NCBI RefSeq assembly: GCF_024359525.1
Contig: NZ_JAKZEU010000001.1
Coordinates: 186,001-250,000, forward strand
Source of the DNA: Paracoccus albicereus
Lineage (GTDB): Bacteria; Pseudomonadota; Alphaproteobacteria; Rhodobacterales; Rhodobacteraceae
DNA length: 64,000 nt
Reading direction: 5' to 3'
Positions 39,574-48,601 of this stretch are shown one piece after another. Both the position numbers and the translations under genes were made by a program. Within the stretch, counting starts at the first letter, position 1, and every line of letters starts with the position of its first letter. Under the pieces are notes generated by a model that made no database searches, was not told the DNA's origin, and saw only the letters and a program-made list of their open reading frames with translations.

Positions 39574-41222
39574 TGGCCGAGCCCGCGCAACATCTGGGGG
39601 GGCGGTCGGCAACGGCCGCCCCCGCCGCCATCGAACTGACCGGCATCTCCAAGGCCTTCGGGCCCGTGCAGGCCAACAAGGATATCGACCTGCGGGTCGA
39701 ACGGGGCACGATCCACGGCATCATCGGCGAGAACGGCGCGGGCAAATCGACGCTGATGTCGATCCTCTACGGATTCTACAAACCCGACAGCGGCACGATC
39801 GAGGTGAACGGACAGCCGCTCAGCATCACCGATTCCATGACCGCGATCCGCGCGGGCATCGGAATGGTCTTCCAGCATTTCAAGCTGGTCCAGAACTTCA
39901 CCGTGCTGGAAAACATCATTCTCGGGGCCGAGGACGGCCGCCTTCTGCGCCCCGCGCTGGCCAAGGCACGCGGCGTCCTGCGTCGCCTGGCCGAGGAATA
40001 TCAGTTGAACGTCGATCCCGACGAGCGGATCGAGGAGCTTTCGGTCGGCCACCAGCAGCGGGTCGAGATCCTCAAGGCGCTATACCGTCAGGCCGACATC
40101 CTGATCCTGGATGAACCGACCGGCGTGCTCACCCCGGCCGAGGCCGATCACCTGTTCCGCATCCTCGAAGGGCTGAAGGCCGAGGGGAAGACGATCATCC
40201 TGATCACCCACAAGCTGCGCGAGATCATGGAGATCACCGATAATGTCAGCGTGATGCGGCGCGGCGAGATGGTGGCCAGCGTCCGCACCGCCGAAACTTC
40301 GCCGGAGGAACTGGCAGAGCTGATGGTCGGTCGAAAGGTCCTGCTGAACGTCGAGAAGGGGCCTGCCAGCCCCGGCGCCCCGGTGCTGGAGGTGCGCGGC
40401 CTGAAAATGGTCGACGACGAAGGCGTAGAGCGACTGCGCGGCATCGATTTCGACATCCGTGCTGGCGAAATCCTGGGCATCGCGGGGGTTTCGGGCAATG
40501 GTCAGACGCAGCTACTGGAACTGCTGGGCGGTTACCCCGAAAAGGGCAGCACGGTCAGCGGCACGATCCACATGAACGGCGAGCCGCTGGACGTGACCGG
40601 CACCAGATCCGACGCCCGCACGCGGCGCAAGCGCGGCATCGGCCATGTCCCCGAGGATCGGCAGACCGAAGGCCTGATCATGGACTTCACTGCCTGGGAA
40701 AACATCGCCTTCGGCTATCACGACAAACCCGAATACCAGCGCGGCTGGCTGATGGACAACGACGCGATCCGTCGCGATGCGCAGAAATACATGGAGGATT
40801 TCGACTGCCGCCCGCGCAACTGCCATCTTGCGGCGCGAAATTTCTCGGGCGGGAACCAGCAGAAGCTGGTCGTCGCGCGCGAGATCGAGCGCAATCCCGA
40901 CCTGCTGCTGATCGGCCAGCCGACCCGCGGGGTGGACATCGGCGCGATCGAGTTCATTCACAAGCGCATCGTGGAACTGCGCGACGCCGGAAAGGCGATC
41001 CTGCTGGTCTCTGTCGAGCTGGACGAAATCCTGTCGCTGTCGGACCGGATCGCGGTCATGTTCGACGGCCGCATCATGGGTGAACGCCTGCCGTCCGAGA
41101 CGACGACGGGCGAACTGGGCCTGCTGATGGCGGGCATCACCGACACCGATCGCCACGACCCGGCCGAGGGCATCCCGCCGGAACACCAGTATGTCGAGAC
41201 CACCCCCGAGGAGCGCGTCTGA
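39573..41222 (+). CDS. BMP-type nucleoside ABC transporter ATP-binding protein
   Basis: A 549-residue protein with two tandem nucleotide-binding domains, as in RbsA/YufO-type importers. Domain 1 has an intact Walker A GENGAGKST near residue 52, signature LSVGHQQR and LILDEPTGVL. Domain 2 has the degenerate GVSGNGQTQ Walker A near 305, FSGGNQQK and LLIGQPTRGVD, normal for this family. The start is either ATG 39573 (TGATG overlap with the previous stop) or GTG 39570 (GTGA); I prefer the ATG. Confidence 0.93.
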
Positions 41223-42319
41223 TGGACAAGATGCCGAAATGGGCCGACGTAATCCTGACGCCGCTGATCTCTGTCCTCCTGGCCTTCGCGATCTCGGCGC
41301 TGGTCATTCTCGCCATCGGTGAAAATCCCTGGATGGCGCTGAAGACGATGGTGACGGGCGCGCTCGGGTCCAGCTACGGCTGGGGGTTCACGCTGTATTA
41401 CGCGACGAACTTCATCTTCACCGGGCTCGCGGTGATGGTGGCCTACCATGCGAGCCTGTTCAACATCGGGGGCGAAGGACAGGCAGCGATGGGCGGGCTT
41501 GGCGTGGCGCTGGTGCTGCTTTACCTGCCCCTGCCGCATTGGCTGATCGCACTCCCCGTAGCGATGATCGGCGCGGCGGCGTTCGGCGCGGCATGGGCCT
41601 TCATCCCCGCCTGGCTGCAGGCGAAGCGCGGCAGCCACATCGTCATCACGACGATCATGTTCAACTTCATCGCCGCCGCCCTGCTGAACTACGTTCTGGT
41701 CAACTTGCTGCGCCCCGTGGGCAGCATGGACCCGGCCTCCGCGCGTTTCCCCGATGCCACACATCTGCCCAAGATCACCGACCTGGCGGCCACCTTCGGC
41801 ATGACCTGGGGCGAACATACGCCCGTCAACGTGACCTTCTTCATCGCCGTCCTCGCCTGTTTCCTCACTTGGTTGCTGATCTGGCGCACACGTCTCGGCT
41901 ACGAGATCCGGGTTCTGGGCCGGTCCGAGCCGGGCGCACTCTACGCCGGGATCAGCCCCGTGAAGATCACCGTGCTCGCCATGCTGATCTCCGGTGGGTT
42001 CGCCGGGCTGATGGCTATCAACAACGTGATGGGCGAAAGCGAGCGGCTGGTGTTGAACGCGGTCGAGGGTGCCGGCTTCATCGGCATTGCCGTCGCGCTG
42101 ATGGGCCGCAACCATCCGTTCGGCGTGTTCCTGGCCGCGCTTCTGTTCGGTTTTCTCTATCAGGGCGGGGGTGAACTGGCGCTGTGGACCTCGATCCCGC
42201 GCGAGTTGATCATCGTCATCCAGGCTTTGGTGATCCTGTTCACCGGCGCGTTGGACAACATGGTGCGGATGCCGCTGGAGCGGATGTTCCTTTCGATGCG
42301 CAAGCGGGGCGACGCATGA
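41222..42319 (+). CDS. Nucleoside ABC transporter permease 1
   Basis: A 365-residue permease of the branched-chain/ribose (BPD_transp_2) class with about nine membrane segments. Characteristic parts are FNIGGEGQAAMGGLG near residue 80, RGSHIVITTIMFNFIAAALLNY near 139 and ESERLVLNAVEGAGFIGIAVALMGRNHP near 275. The ATG shares one base with the ATPase stop. Confidence 0.93.
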   Translation: MDKMPKWADVILTPLISVLLAFAISALVILAIGENPWMALKTMVTGALGSSYGWGFTLYYATNFIFTGLAVMVAYHASLFNIGGEGQAAMGGLGVALVLLYLPLPHWLIALPVAMIGAAAFGAAWAFIPAWLQAKRGSHIVITTIMFNFIAAALLNYVLVNLLRPVGSMDPASARFPDATHLPKITDLAATFGMTWGEHTPVNVTFFIAVLACFLTWLLIWRTRLGYEIRVLGRSEPGALYAGISPVKITVLAMLISGGFAGLMAINNVMGESERLVLNAVEGAGFIGIAVALMGRNHPFGVFLAALLFGFLYQGGGELALWTSIPRELIIVIQALVILFTGALDNMVRMPLERMFLSMRKRGDA

Positions 42320-43353
42320 AGCTTGGTTCGCTGAATGAGGCGCTGACCCCGATCCTCGTCCTCGCTATCTGCGTGATTTGGGCGATGGTTGATTCCGGTC
42401 GCGCGGTACAAGGCATCGACAGCGCGCTGCGCTTGATGACGCCGCTGCTGCTTGCTTGCCTTGCCGGGCTTTATTCCGAACGCTCGGGCGTCTTTGACAT
42501 CGGGCTGGAAGGCAAGATGCTGATGGCCGCTTTCTCGGCCGCGACGGTCGCCTACCTGACTGGCAGCGCGTGGATCGGGCTGCTGGCGGGGATTGCGGGG
42601 TCGATGGCGCTGTCGCTGATCCACGGGCTCGCTTCGATCACCTTCCGGGGCAACCAGCTGATCTCGGGCGTGGCGATCAACTTCCTCGCCTCGGGACTGA
42701 CGGTGCTTCTGGGGATCAAGATCTTTCAGCTTGGCGGCCGCACGCCGTCACTGGAAGGCGCGGCACGTTTCCAGCCGATCGAATTGCCGCTGGCGGAAAC
42801 CCTGCGCGGCGTGCCGGTGATCGGGGATCTGTATTCCAACCTACTGTCCGGTCACTCGATCCTGGTCTACATCGCGCTGCTTCTTGTGCCGCTGACATGG
42901 TGGGTGCTGAACCGGACCCGGTTCGGCCTGCGCCTGCGCGCGGTGGGCGAGAATCCGGCATCCGTCGATACGGCCGGCGTGTCGGTCACACGGCTGCGCC
43001 ACGCCGCGATCGCCATCTGCGGCGTTCTGTGCGGGATCGCAGGCGCCTATCTGGCAACCAGCCTGTCGGCGGGGTTCGTGAAAGAGATGACGGCGGGCCG
43101 CGGCTTCATCGCGCTGGCCGCGCTGATCTTCGCCAAGTGGCGGCCGTGGAGCGCGTTGTTCGCCACCTTCCTCTTCGGACTGCTTGAAGCCATCGCGAAT
43201 CAGTATCCGAATCTCGATCTGGGCTTCATCACCATCCCGTCGATGTTCATGAACGCGCTGCCCTACATCCTGACCGTCATCATTCTCGCAGGCTTCGTCG
43301 GCCGCGCGATCCCGCCGCGTGCGGGCGGAGAGCCTTATGTCAAAGAACGCTGA
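42316..43353 (+). CDS. Nucleoside ABC transporter permease 2
   Basis: Second permease of the importer (345 residues), with YSERSGVFDIGLEGKMLMAAF near residue 53 and TAGRGFIALAALIFAKWRPW near 258. ATGA overlap with permease 1. Its last 17 bases overlap the phosphorylase gene. Confidence 0.93.
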   Translation: MKLGSLNEALTPILVLAICVIWAMVDSGRAVQGIDSALRLMTPLLLACLAGLYSERSGVFDIGLEGKMLMAAFSAATVAYLTGSAWIGLLAGIAGSMALSLIHGLASITFRGNQLISGVAINFLASGLTVLLGIKIFQLGGRTPSLEGAARFQPIELPLAETLRGVPVIGDLYSNLLSGHSILVYIALLLVPLTWWVLNRTRFGLRLRAVGENPASVDTAGVSVTRLRHAAIAICGVLCGIAGAYLATSLSAGFVKEMTAGRGFIALAALIFAKWRPWSALFATFLFGLLEAIANQYPNLDLGFITIPSMFMNALPYILTVIILAGFVGRAIPPRAGGEPYVKER

Positions 43354-44137
43354 GGCACTCGCGCTGATCCGCGACCGCGCGGGGGAGGAGGCGCCGGAAT
43401 TCGGGCTGATCCTCGGTTCCGGCCTGGGGCACCTGTCGGGCACGGTCGAGGGCGTGGCGATCCCCTATGACAACCTGCCGGGCTTTCCCCATGCGGGTGT
43501 CTCTGGTCATGTCTCGGAACTGGTGATCGGTCGGTTGGAAGGTAAGCGCGTCGCGGTCTTCGGAGGGCGGTCACATTATTACGAATCCGGGCGCGCCGAT
43601 GCGATGCGGTTTCCGCTGGAGGTGTTGGCGGGACTCGGATGCCAGCGCCTCATCCTCACCAACGCCGCCGGTTCGCTTCGCCAGACGATGCCACTCGGCT
43701 CGCTGATGATGCTGTCGGACCACATCAACCTGTCGGGCGCGAACCCGTTGATCGGCGAGAAGACGGACGCCCGCTTCCAACCGATGACCGACGCCCATGA
43801 TCCCGACCTGCGCGCCGGACTAAAGGACGCCGCGCAGTCCGAGGGCATCGACCTGCCTGAAGGCGTTTATTGCTGGTTCTCCGGCCCCAGCTTCGAGACC
43901 CCGGCCGAGATCCGCATGGCGCAGATCATCGGCGGCGATGCGGTGGGCATGTCCACCGTGCCCGAAATCATCCTCGGCCGTTTCATTGGGCTGCGCTGCG
44001 CAGCGATTTCCGTCATCACGAACATGGGCGCGGGCCTGTCGGACGAGGCGATCAGCCACGACCACACCAAGGCGATGGCCCCCCTTGGTGCGGCCAAACT
44101 GGAACGGGTGCTGCGCCGCTTCCTGCGAGACGCCTAG
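43337..44137 (+). CDS. Purine-nucleoside phosphorylase
   Basis: A 266-residue trimeric-type (class I) purine-nucleoside phosphorylase that splits inosine, guanosine or xanthosine with phosphate. The phosphate-binding segments are [10 protein letters not shown] near residue 24 and GRSHYYE near 77. The purine site is AAGSLRQ near 110, with [14 protein letters not shown] and GAD/GMSTVPE further on. It starts inside the permease 2 gene with GGAG six bases upstream, so uptake and cleavage of nucleosides are one unit. The stop interlocks with the next convergent gene in a CTAG. Confidence 0.93.
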   Translation: MSKNAEALALIRDRAGEEAPEFGLILGSGLGHLSGTVEGVAIPYDNLPGFPHAGVSGHVSELVIGRLEGKRVAVFGGRSHYYESGRADAMRFPLEVLAGLGCQRLILTNAAGSLRQTMPLGSLMMLSDHINLSGANPLIGEKTDARFQPMTDAHDPDLRAGLKDAAQSEGIDLPEGVYCWFSGPSFETPAEIRMAQIIGGDAVGMSTVPEIILGRFIGLRCAAISVITNMGAGLSDEAISHDHTKAMAPLGAAKLERVLRRFLRDA

Positions 44138-45024
44138 GTCAGATACTTGTTGAACCAGTCGATCGTGCGCTGCCAGGCGAGTTCAGCCGCTTCCTGATCG
44201 TAGCGCGGGGTGGAATCGTTGTGGAAGCCGTGGTTCACGCCCGGATAGACGTAGGCCTCGTAGGTCACGCCCGCTTCCTTCAGCGCGGCCTCATAGGCCG
44301 GCCAGCCCTCGTTGATCCGCTCATCCAGTTCGGCGTAGTGCAGCAGCAGCGGCGCCTTGATCTTCGACGCATCCTCTGCTGACGCCTGCCGACCGTAGAA
44401 CGGGACCGAAGCGGCCAGTTCGGGATAGGCCACCGCCAGCGCATTACAGACCCCGCCGCCATAGCAGAAGCCGACGCAGCCGACCTTGCCGGTCGAATCC
44501 TCGCGCGCCATCAGATGCTCTGCACCGGCGAAGAAGTCGTTCATCAGTTTTTCGGGATCGACCTGCTGCTGAAGCTCGCGCCCCTCGGCATCGTTGCCGG
44601 GGTAACCGCCGACCGAGGTCAGCCCGTCCGGCGCCAGCGCCATGAAACCCGCCTTGGCGACCCGGCGCGCGACATCCTCGATATAGGGGTTCAGGCCCCG
44701 GTTCTCATGGATCACCAGAACCGCGGGCAGCGGACCCTCGACCCCCGCCGGGCGGACCAGATAGCCCCGCACCTCGCCGGTGCCGTTCGGGCTGTCATAG
44801 GTGATGTATTCCGGCAGGATGCTCTCATCGTTGAAGCTGACCTGCTCGGCCAGGGCGTAGTTCGGGCTCAGCATGTCAAGCAGCGCGAGCGCGGTCACAC
44901 CGCCGACCGCGTACTTGCCAGCCCGATCTAGAAACTCGCGCTTGGTGATCCGACCGTGCGCGTAGAAATCGTAAAGCTCCAGCAGGCCCTGATCGAAATC
45001 CTTCGCCGTCATCCGCGTCATCAT
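44134..45024 (-). CDS. Dienelactone hydrolase family protein
   Basis: Alpha/beta hydrolase of 296 residues with a Cys nucleophile: CVGFCYGGG holds Cys187, followed by Asp in ELDERIN and His in GVNHGFHND. Residues 24-58 carry [16 protein letters not shown] and a hydrophobic stretch ending SPNYALAEQ. This looks like a twin-arginine-type export signal with Lys-Arg in place of Arg-Arg, preceded by a 20-residue helical extension. It may be periplasmic. Two ATGs (45024, 45021) follow a GGGAG. The substrate is unknown. Confidence 0.88.
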   Translation of the reverse strand: MMTRMTAKDFDQGLLELYDFYAHGRITKREFLDRAGKYAVGGVTALALLDMLSPNYALAEQVSFNDESILPEYITYDSPNGTGEVRGYLVRPAGVEGPLPAVLVIHENRGLNPYIEDVARRVAKAGFMALAPDGLTSVGGYPGNDAEGRELQQQVDPEKLMNDFFAGAEHLMAREDSTGKVGCVGFCYGGGVCNALAVAYPELAASVPFYGRQASAEDASKIKAPLLLHYAELDERINEGWPAYEAALKEAGVTYEAYVYPGVNHGFHNDSTPRYDQEAAELAWQRTIDWFNKYLT

Positions 45025-45076
45025 GCTCTCCCATCCTGTGCGGGATCAGATTAAGCGCGAAGAACGCGAGACCGCT

Positions 45077-46138
45077 TCACGATCGGGAGAGGTCGATCCG
45101 GGCAAGCGCCGTTTCGACGCGCTCTGCCGCCGCATCGAGATCGCTCAGATCGTCCAGCGCGACCACCGCCCGCTCCATGTCAGCGTAGCGCGAGCGATGC
45201 TTGCGATAACGCGGATCGTAATGATCGCGCATCAAGCCCTCGGCCAGCGCGGCCCATTCGCCCGCCTCTGCCTGGGCCTGCCAGTCGGCGATCCGCTCTT
45301 TCGGCTGGACTGCGGCAAGCGAGGCGATGATACCGGCGAGCCGTCGGGGTTCGGCCACGACATCGCCATAATCGCGCGCCGAATAGGCGGCGCGCGCGGC
45401 CACCGGCACCTCCAGCCGCAGACGCGGCGCGGCGCAGATCGCCTGCCACATCATCTTGGGCAGGTTCAAATCGCCAATGCGGCTGCTTTCAGCTTCGACC
45501 AGCAACGGCCGAGACGGGTCCAGCTCTTCCAGCGCAAAGGCCAACCGCCCCTCGAACATTCGCTGTGCCGGCTGGCCACCCGCCATCGCGCCGAACAGGC
45601 TGCCCCGATGGTTGGCCAGCCCTTCAAGATCGATCACCTGATGTCCGCGCGCGGCAAGCCGATGCAGGATCGCGGTCTTGGCGCTGCCGGTATTGCCGTC
45701 GATGACGATGAAGGGCGCCTCGACCGGCTGAGCCTGAACGCGCTCCACGACCAGCGAACGCCAAGATTTGTAGCCGCCTTCGATCCGCTCGATCCGCCAG
45801 CCGATCTGCGACAGGATCGTGGCGAAACTGCCCGAACGCTGACCGCCACGCCAGCAATAGACCAGCGCGCGCCAACTGCCGTCACGATCGGCAAGCGGAC
45901 CCGCAATGTGCCGCGCGGCGTTCGCGGCGACCAGCGCCGCGCCCTTCTTGCGCGCATCGAAGGGCGATACCTGCTTGTAGATGCGCCCGATCTCTGCCCG
46001 CTCTGCATCGTCCAGGACCGGCAGATTGATCGCGCCGGGCAGGTGATCTTCCGCGAACTCCGACGGGGAACGCACATCGATGATGTCGTCGAACCCCGCC
46101 AGGGCGGGGTCCGCGACGCGCGCAAGACGCAATGTCAA
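45077..46138 (-). CDS. mnmH: tRNA 2-selenouridine synthase MnmH
   Basis: A 353-residue enzyme that geranylates 2-thiouridine and exchanges it for selenouridine at tRNA position 34. The N-terminal rhodanese domain carries the active-site Cys95 in YCWRGGQRSG, and the C-terminal P-loop domain has GNTGSAKT near residue 146. The start is a TTG at 46138, one base beyond the L,D-transpeptidase stop, without a clear ribosome-binding site. Selenophosphate synthase (selD) should exist elsewhere in the genome. Confidence 0.92.
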   Translation of the reverse strand: MTLRLARVADPALAGFDDIIDVRSPSEFAEDHLPGAINLPVLDDAERAEIGRIYKQVSPFDARKKGAALVAANAARHIAGPLADRDGSWRALVYCWRGGQRSGSFATILSQIGWRIERIEGGYKSWRSLVVERVQAQPVEAPFIVIDGNTGSAKTAILHRLAARGHQVIDLEGLANHRGSLFGAMAGGQPAQRMFEGRLAFALEELDPSRPLLVEAESSRIGDLNLPKMMWQAICAAPRLRLEVPVAARAAYSARDYGDVVAEPRRLAGIIASLAAVQPKERIADWQAQAEAGEWAALAEGLMRDHYDPRYRKHRSRYADMERAVVALDDLSDLDAAAERVETALARIDLSRS

Positions 46139-46139
46139 A

Positions 46140-46718
46140 TCAGTAGACGTAGACCGGCGTGCCGACCGGGACCTGATCGTAAAGGCTCATCACAGCCTCG
46201 TTGCGCATCCGCAGGCAGCCATTGCTGACCGCGCGGCCGATGCTGCCAGGTTCGGTGGTGCCATGGATGCGGATCGCGGTGTCCTGGCCGTTGGCGTTGT
46301 AAAGATACAGCGCCCGCGCCCCCAGCGGGTTCTGCGGACCACCGGGCATCCCGTCCTCATACTTCTTGTAGGCGGTCGGGTTGCGCTTGATCATGTCGGC
46401 CGTAGGCGTCCAGCTGGGCCATTCGGTCTTGCGGCCGATGGTCGCGCGGCCTTTCCACACCAGTTCATCCTTGCCGACCGCGACGCCGTAGCGGATCGCC
46501 CGACCCGGCGCGATGACGTGGTAGAGGAAGAAGTCCTGGCTGACCACGATGATGCTGCCGACCTCGAACCCTTCGCGGATGGCGACCTCGGTCGGGGCAT
46601 AGGGGTCGCGGGCCGCGGTTTCGGCGGTCTGCGGAGCGGGCGGCGTTGCCTGCGCCAGCACCAGCGACGGTGCGGCGATCAGCGGCAAAGCCAGCGAGAT
46701 CATCTGACGGCGGTTCAT
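46140..46718 (-). CDS. L,D-transpeptidase (YkuD family)
   Basis: Exported L,D-transpeptidase of 192 residues that forms 3-3 peptidoglycan cross-links or attaches proteins to the wall. The signal peptide is MNRRQMISLALPLIAAPSLVLAQ, with an RR pair suggesting Tat. The catalytic motif is HGTTEPGSIGRAVSNGCLRM with Cys168. Conserved WPSWTP and GGPQNPLGARALYLY segments precede it. No LysM domain is present. Confidence 0.93.
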   Translation of the reverse strand: MNRRQMISLALPLIAAPSLVLAQATPPAPQTAETAARDPYAPTEVAIREGFEVGSIIVVSQDFFLYHVIAPGRAIRYGVAVGKDELVWKGRATIGRKTEWPSWTPTADMIKRNPTAYKKYEDGMPGGPQNPLGARALYLYNANGQDTAIRIHGTTEPGSIGRAVSNGCLRMRNEAVMSLYDQVPVGTPVYVY

Positions 46719-46847
46719 TGGCAAGGTTCCTGTGAATGCTCGTTTTATCTTGCAGTTAATGTCCCATACGGCGCGCGACAACTCAATCCGGCGTCATTCA
46801 CGGGGTTTTCGCTTGATCGCGCGGCGCGATCGCCACAGGCAGGGTGG

Positions 46848-47513
46848 ATGAGCAAGCGTCCCCTCACGACCATCAGCCGCCGCGCCCTGATCGCGGGGGC
46901 CGCCCTGCTGCCGCTAACCGCGAGGGCGCAAAGCGCATCGCCGCGGATCGTCGCGTTCGGCGACAGCCTGACCGCGGGCTACGGTTTGGCCAAGGGTTAC
47001 GGGCTGGTCCCCCAGTTGCAGAACTGGCTCGCGGCGCAGGGCACACCCGCGACCATCGTCAACCGCGGCCTGTCGGGCGACACGACGCTGGGCGGTCGCG
47101 TGCGGATCGGGCTGGCGCTGCGCGGGGGCGCGGACGCCGTTATCGTCGAATTGGGCGGCAATGACATGCTGCTGGGATGGGAGCCCGAGCGGGCCGAGGC
47201 CAATCTCGACTCCATCCTGTCCACTGCCGGAGCCGGGGGGCGGCCGGTGCTGCTGGTCGGGATCCACGCGCCGGGTCGAAGGCAGGACTGGCGGCGCCGC
47301 TGGGCTGCGATATGGCCGCGACTGGCCCAGCGTCACGGAACCTTGCTGCTACCCGATCTTTACGCGCCCCTGGCGCAGTTGCCACGCCCGATGCGGGGCG
47401 ACTATTTGCTTGCCGACGGGATTCATCCGTCGGCCAAGGGCGTCGGGCTGCTGGTTCCACATCTTGGACCGCAGGTTCAGGCCCTGATCGCGCGGATCGG
47501 TCAGCGGGCCTAA
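46848..47513 (+). CDS. SGNH-hydrolase arylesterase (TesA-like)
   Basis: A 221-residue exported lipase/thioesterase I-type enzyme. A Tat-like signal (TTISRRALIAGAALLPLTARA) ends near residue 27. SGNH blocks: GDSLTAGYG with Ser40, the Gly in SGDT, GGND, and DGIHPS with the catalytic Asp/His near residue 194. I start at the ATG at 46848; the open frame upstream is not coding. Typically periplasmic, acting on acyl esters. Confidence 0.92.
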   Translation: MSKRPLTTISRRALIAGAALLPLTARAQSASPRIVAFGDSLTAGYGLAKGYGLVPQLQNWLAAQGTPATIVNRGLSGDTTLGGRVRIGLALRGGADAVIVELGGNDMLLGWEPERAEANLDSILSTAGAGGRPVLLVGIHAPGRRQDWRRRWAAIWPRLAQRHGTLLLPDLYAPLAQLPRPMRGDYLLADGIHPSAKGVGLLVPHLGPQVQALIARIGQRA

Positions 47514-47520
47514 TCGGCCG

Positions 47521-48000
47521 TCAGTGACCCGCGTGGCCGTCAGGAACGGCTGCATCACCGTCGGCCGCCTGCTGCGGTTCGCGTTGATTGTCGACCGGCA
47601 CCTCGACATCCACCGTGCCGCAATCGCCGAAGTCCAGCGTCAGGGCGACCGTCGCACCATCTTCCATCGGCGCCTTGAGGCCCATCAGCATGACGTGGTC
47701 GCCGCCGCGTTCCAGCGCGTGCGTCTCGCCCGCAGGGATCAAGATGCCCTCCTCGATCTCACGCATCGACATGACGCCGTCCACGTCCTCGTTGCTGTGC
47801 AGTTCGACTCGCTCGGCCGCGTCCGAGGAAACGCCGGACAGCGTGCAATCGACCTCGCGATGGTTGTCGAGAAGCATGAACACGCCGCCGGTCATCGGAT
47901 TTGCGCTGCGGGCGTAGGCGTCCTTCACCGCCATTACGTCATGAGCCATCGCGGAAAGCGGAAGCAGGACAAGGGTGGAGGCAAGCGTCAATGTCTTCAT
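47521..48000 (-). CDS. PCuAC-type periplasmic copper chaperone
   Basis: A 159-residue exported protein with a 19-residue signal peptide (...LSAMAH). The copper site of the PCuAC family is in VELHSNEDVDGVMSMREI and THALERGGDHVMLMGL, with His and Met ligands. The C-terminus ends in the His-containing tail DGHAGH. The family delivers Cu(I) to cytochrome oxidase CuA or CuB. No SCO or oxidase genes are adjacent. Confidence 0.9.
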   Translation of the reverse strand: MKTLTLASTLVLLPLSAMAHDVMAVKDAYARSANPMTGGVFMLLDNHREVDCTLSGVSSDAAERVELHSNEDVDGVMSMREIEEGILIPAGETHALERGGDHVMLMGLKAPMEDGATVALTLDFGDCGTVDVEVPVDNQREPQQAADGDAAVPDGHAGH

Positions 48001-48090
48001 AGTCGTGTCCTTCTTGCATTGCCCCGTCTCTATCGCGCGGGTGCCTTGGCTCTGCCATTCAAATTTGCCGAACCCGACGGCCCCGAACGC

Positions 48091-48116
48091 AAAAACCCCG
48101 CCGAGATCGGCGGGGT
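48091..48116 (-). terminator. Intrinsic terminator of rpmB
   Basis: On the minus strand a 9-10-bp GC stem (CCCCGCCGA with TCGGCGGGG, 48096-48115) is followed directly by TTTTT. It lies 27 bases past the rpmB stop. Confidence 0.85.
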
Positions 48117-48142
48117 GCATACGTCCCGTCAGGGAAAGCAGC

Positions 48143-48442
48143 TCAGGCCTGCAGTTCGGCCGGGCCGTCCTTCTTGGCGATCTCGCGCTTGATCTTCAGC
48201 GCGCGGGCCGACAAGTCGGTGTCCTTGGCCTTCGCCAGGAACGCGTCCAGACCACCACGATGATCGACCGTGCGCAGTGCCGCGGCCGAGATGCGCAGCG
48301 CGTACGTGCGGCCCATCTTCTCCGAGGTCAGCGTGACGTCGTTCAGGTTCGGCAGAAAACGGCGACGGGTCTTGTTGTTGGCGTGGCTGACGTTGTTGCC
48401 AGACATCGGGCCCTTGCCGGTCAGTTCGCAAACGCGCGACAT
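48143..48442 (-). CDS. rpmB: 50S ribosomal protein L28
   Basis: A 99-residue ribosomal protein of the large subunit, beginning [27 protein letters not shown], with the rest of the L28 fold ([27 protein letters not shown]). The frame is open upstream, but the ATG at 48442 has AAGGAAA ahead and gives the normal length. It has a private promoter, a leader hairpin and a strong terminator, so it is monocistronic. Confidence 0.97.
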   Translation of the reverse strand: MSRVCELTGKGPMSGNNVSHANNKTRRRFLPNLNDVTLTSEKMGRTYALRISAAALRTVDHRGGLDAFLAKAKDTDLSARALKIKREIAKKDGPAELQA

Positions 48443-48496
48443 GTTCGTTTCCTTCGTTTCCGGGTCAGGCGATTCGGAGGCCGCTTCGCCCAATAT

Positions 48497-48520
48497 GAAA
48501 AGGCGCCGCGAGGCAGCGCC
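48497..48520 (-). promoter_or_regulatory. Terminator-like hairpin in the rpmB leader
   Basis: Reading the minus strand, GGCGC (48516-48520) pairs with GCGCC (48502-48506), and TTTTC follows immediately. It sits between the candidate promoter and the rpmB start, so it could attenuate transcription or bind L28. Confidence 0.35.
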
Positions 48521-48537
48521 CGAAATTCGTTCGCGGG

Positions 48538-48566
48538 TGATTACTGGCTCGAACGGATGCCGTCAA
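48538..48566 (-). promoter_or_regulatory. Candidate rpmB promoter
   Basis: Minus-strand TTGACG (48561-48566) is followed after 17 bases by TAATCA (48538-48543). The -35 is good, the -10 weak. About 95 bases upstream of the rpmB start. Confidence 0.45.
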
Positions 48567-48601
48567 GCCCAACCCGGGCAGGACATCGGCAAAAACTGCC
48601 C

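Noticed and set aside
40476..41100. Degenerate Walker A (GVSGNGQTQ) and Walker B in the second half of the BMP transporter ATPase, a possible sign of decay
   Set aside because: The same degeneration is normal in the second domain of ribose/BMP-type ATPases; the first domain is intact.
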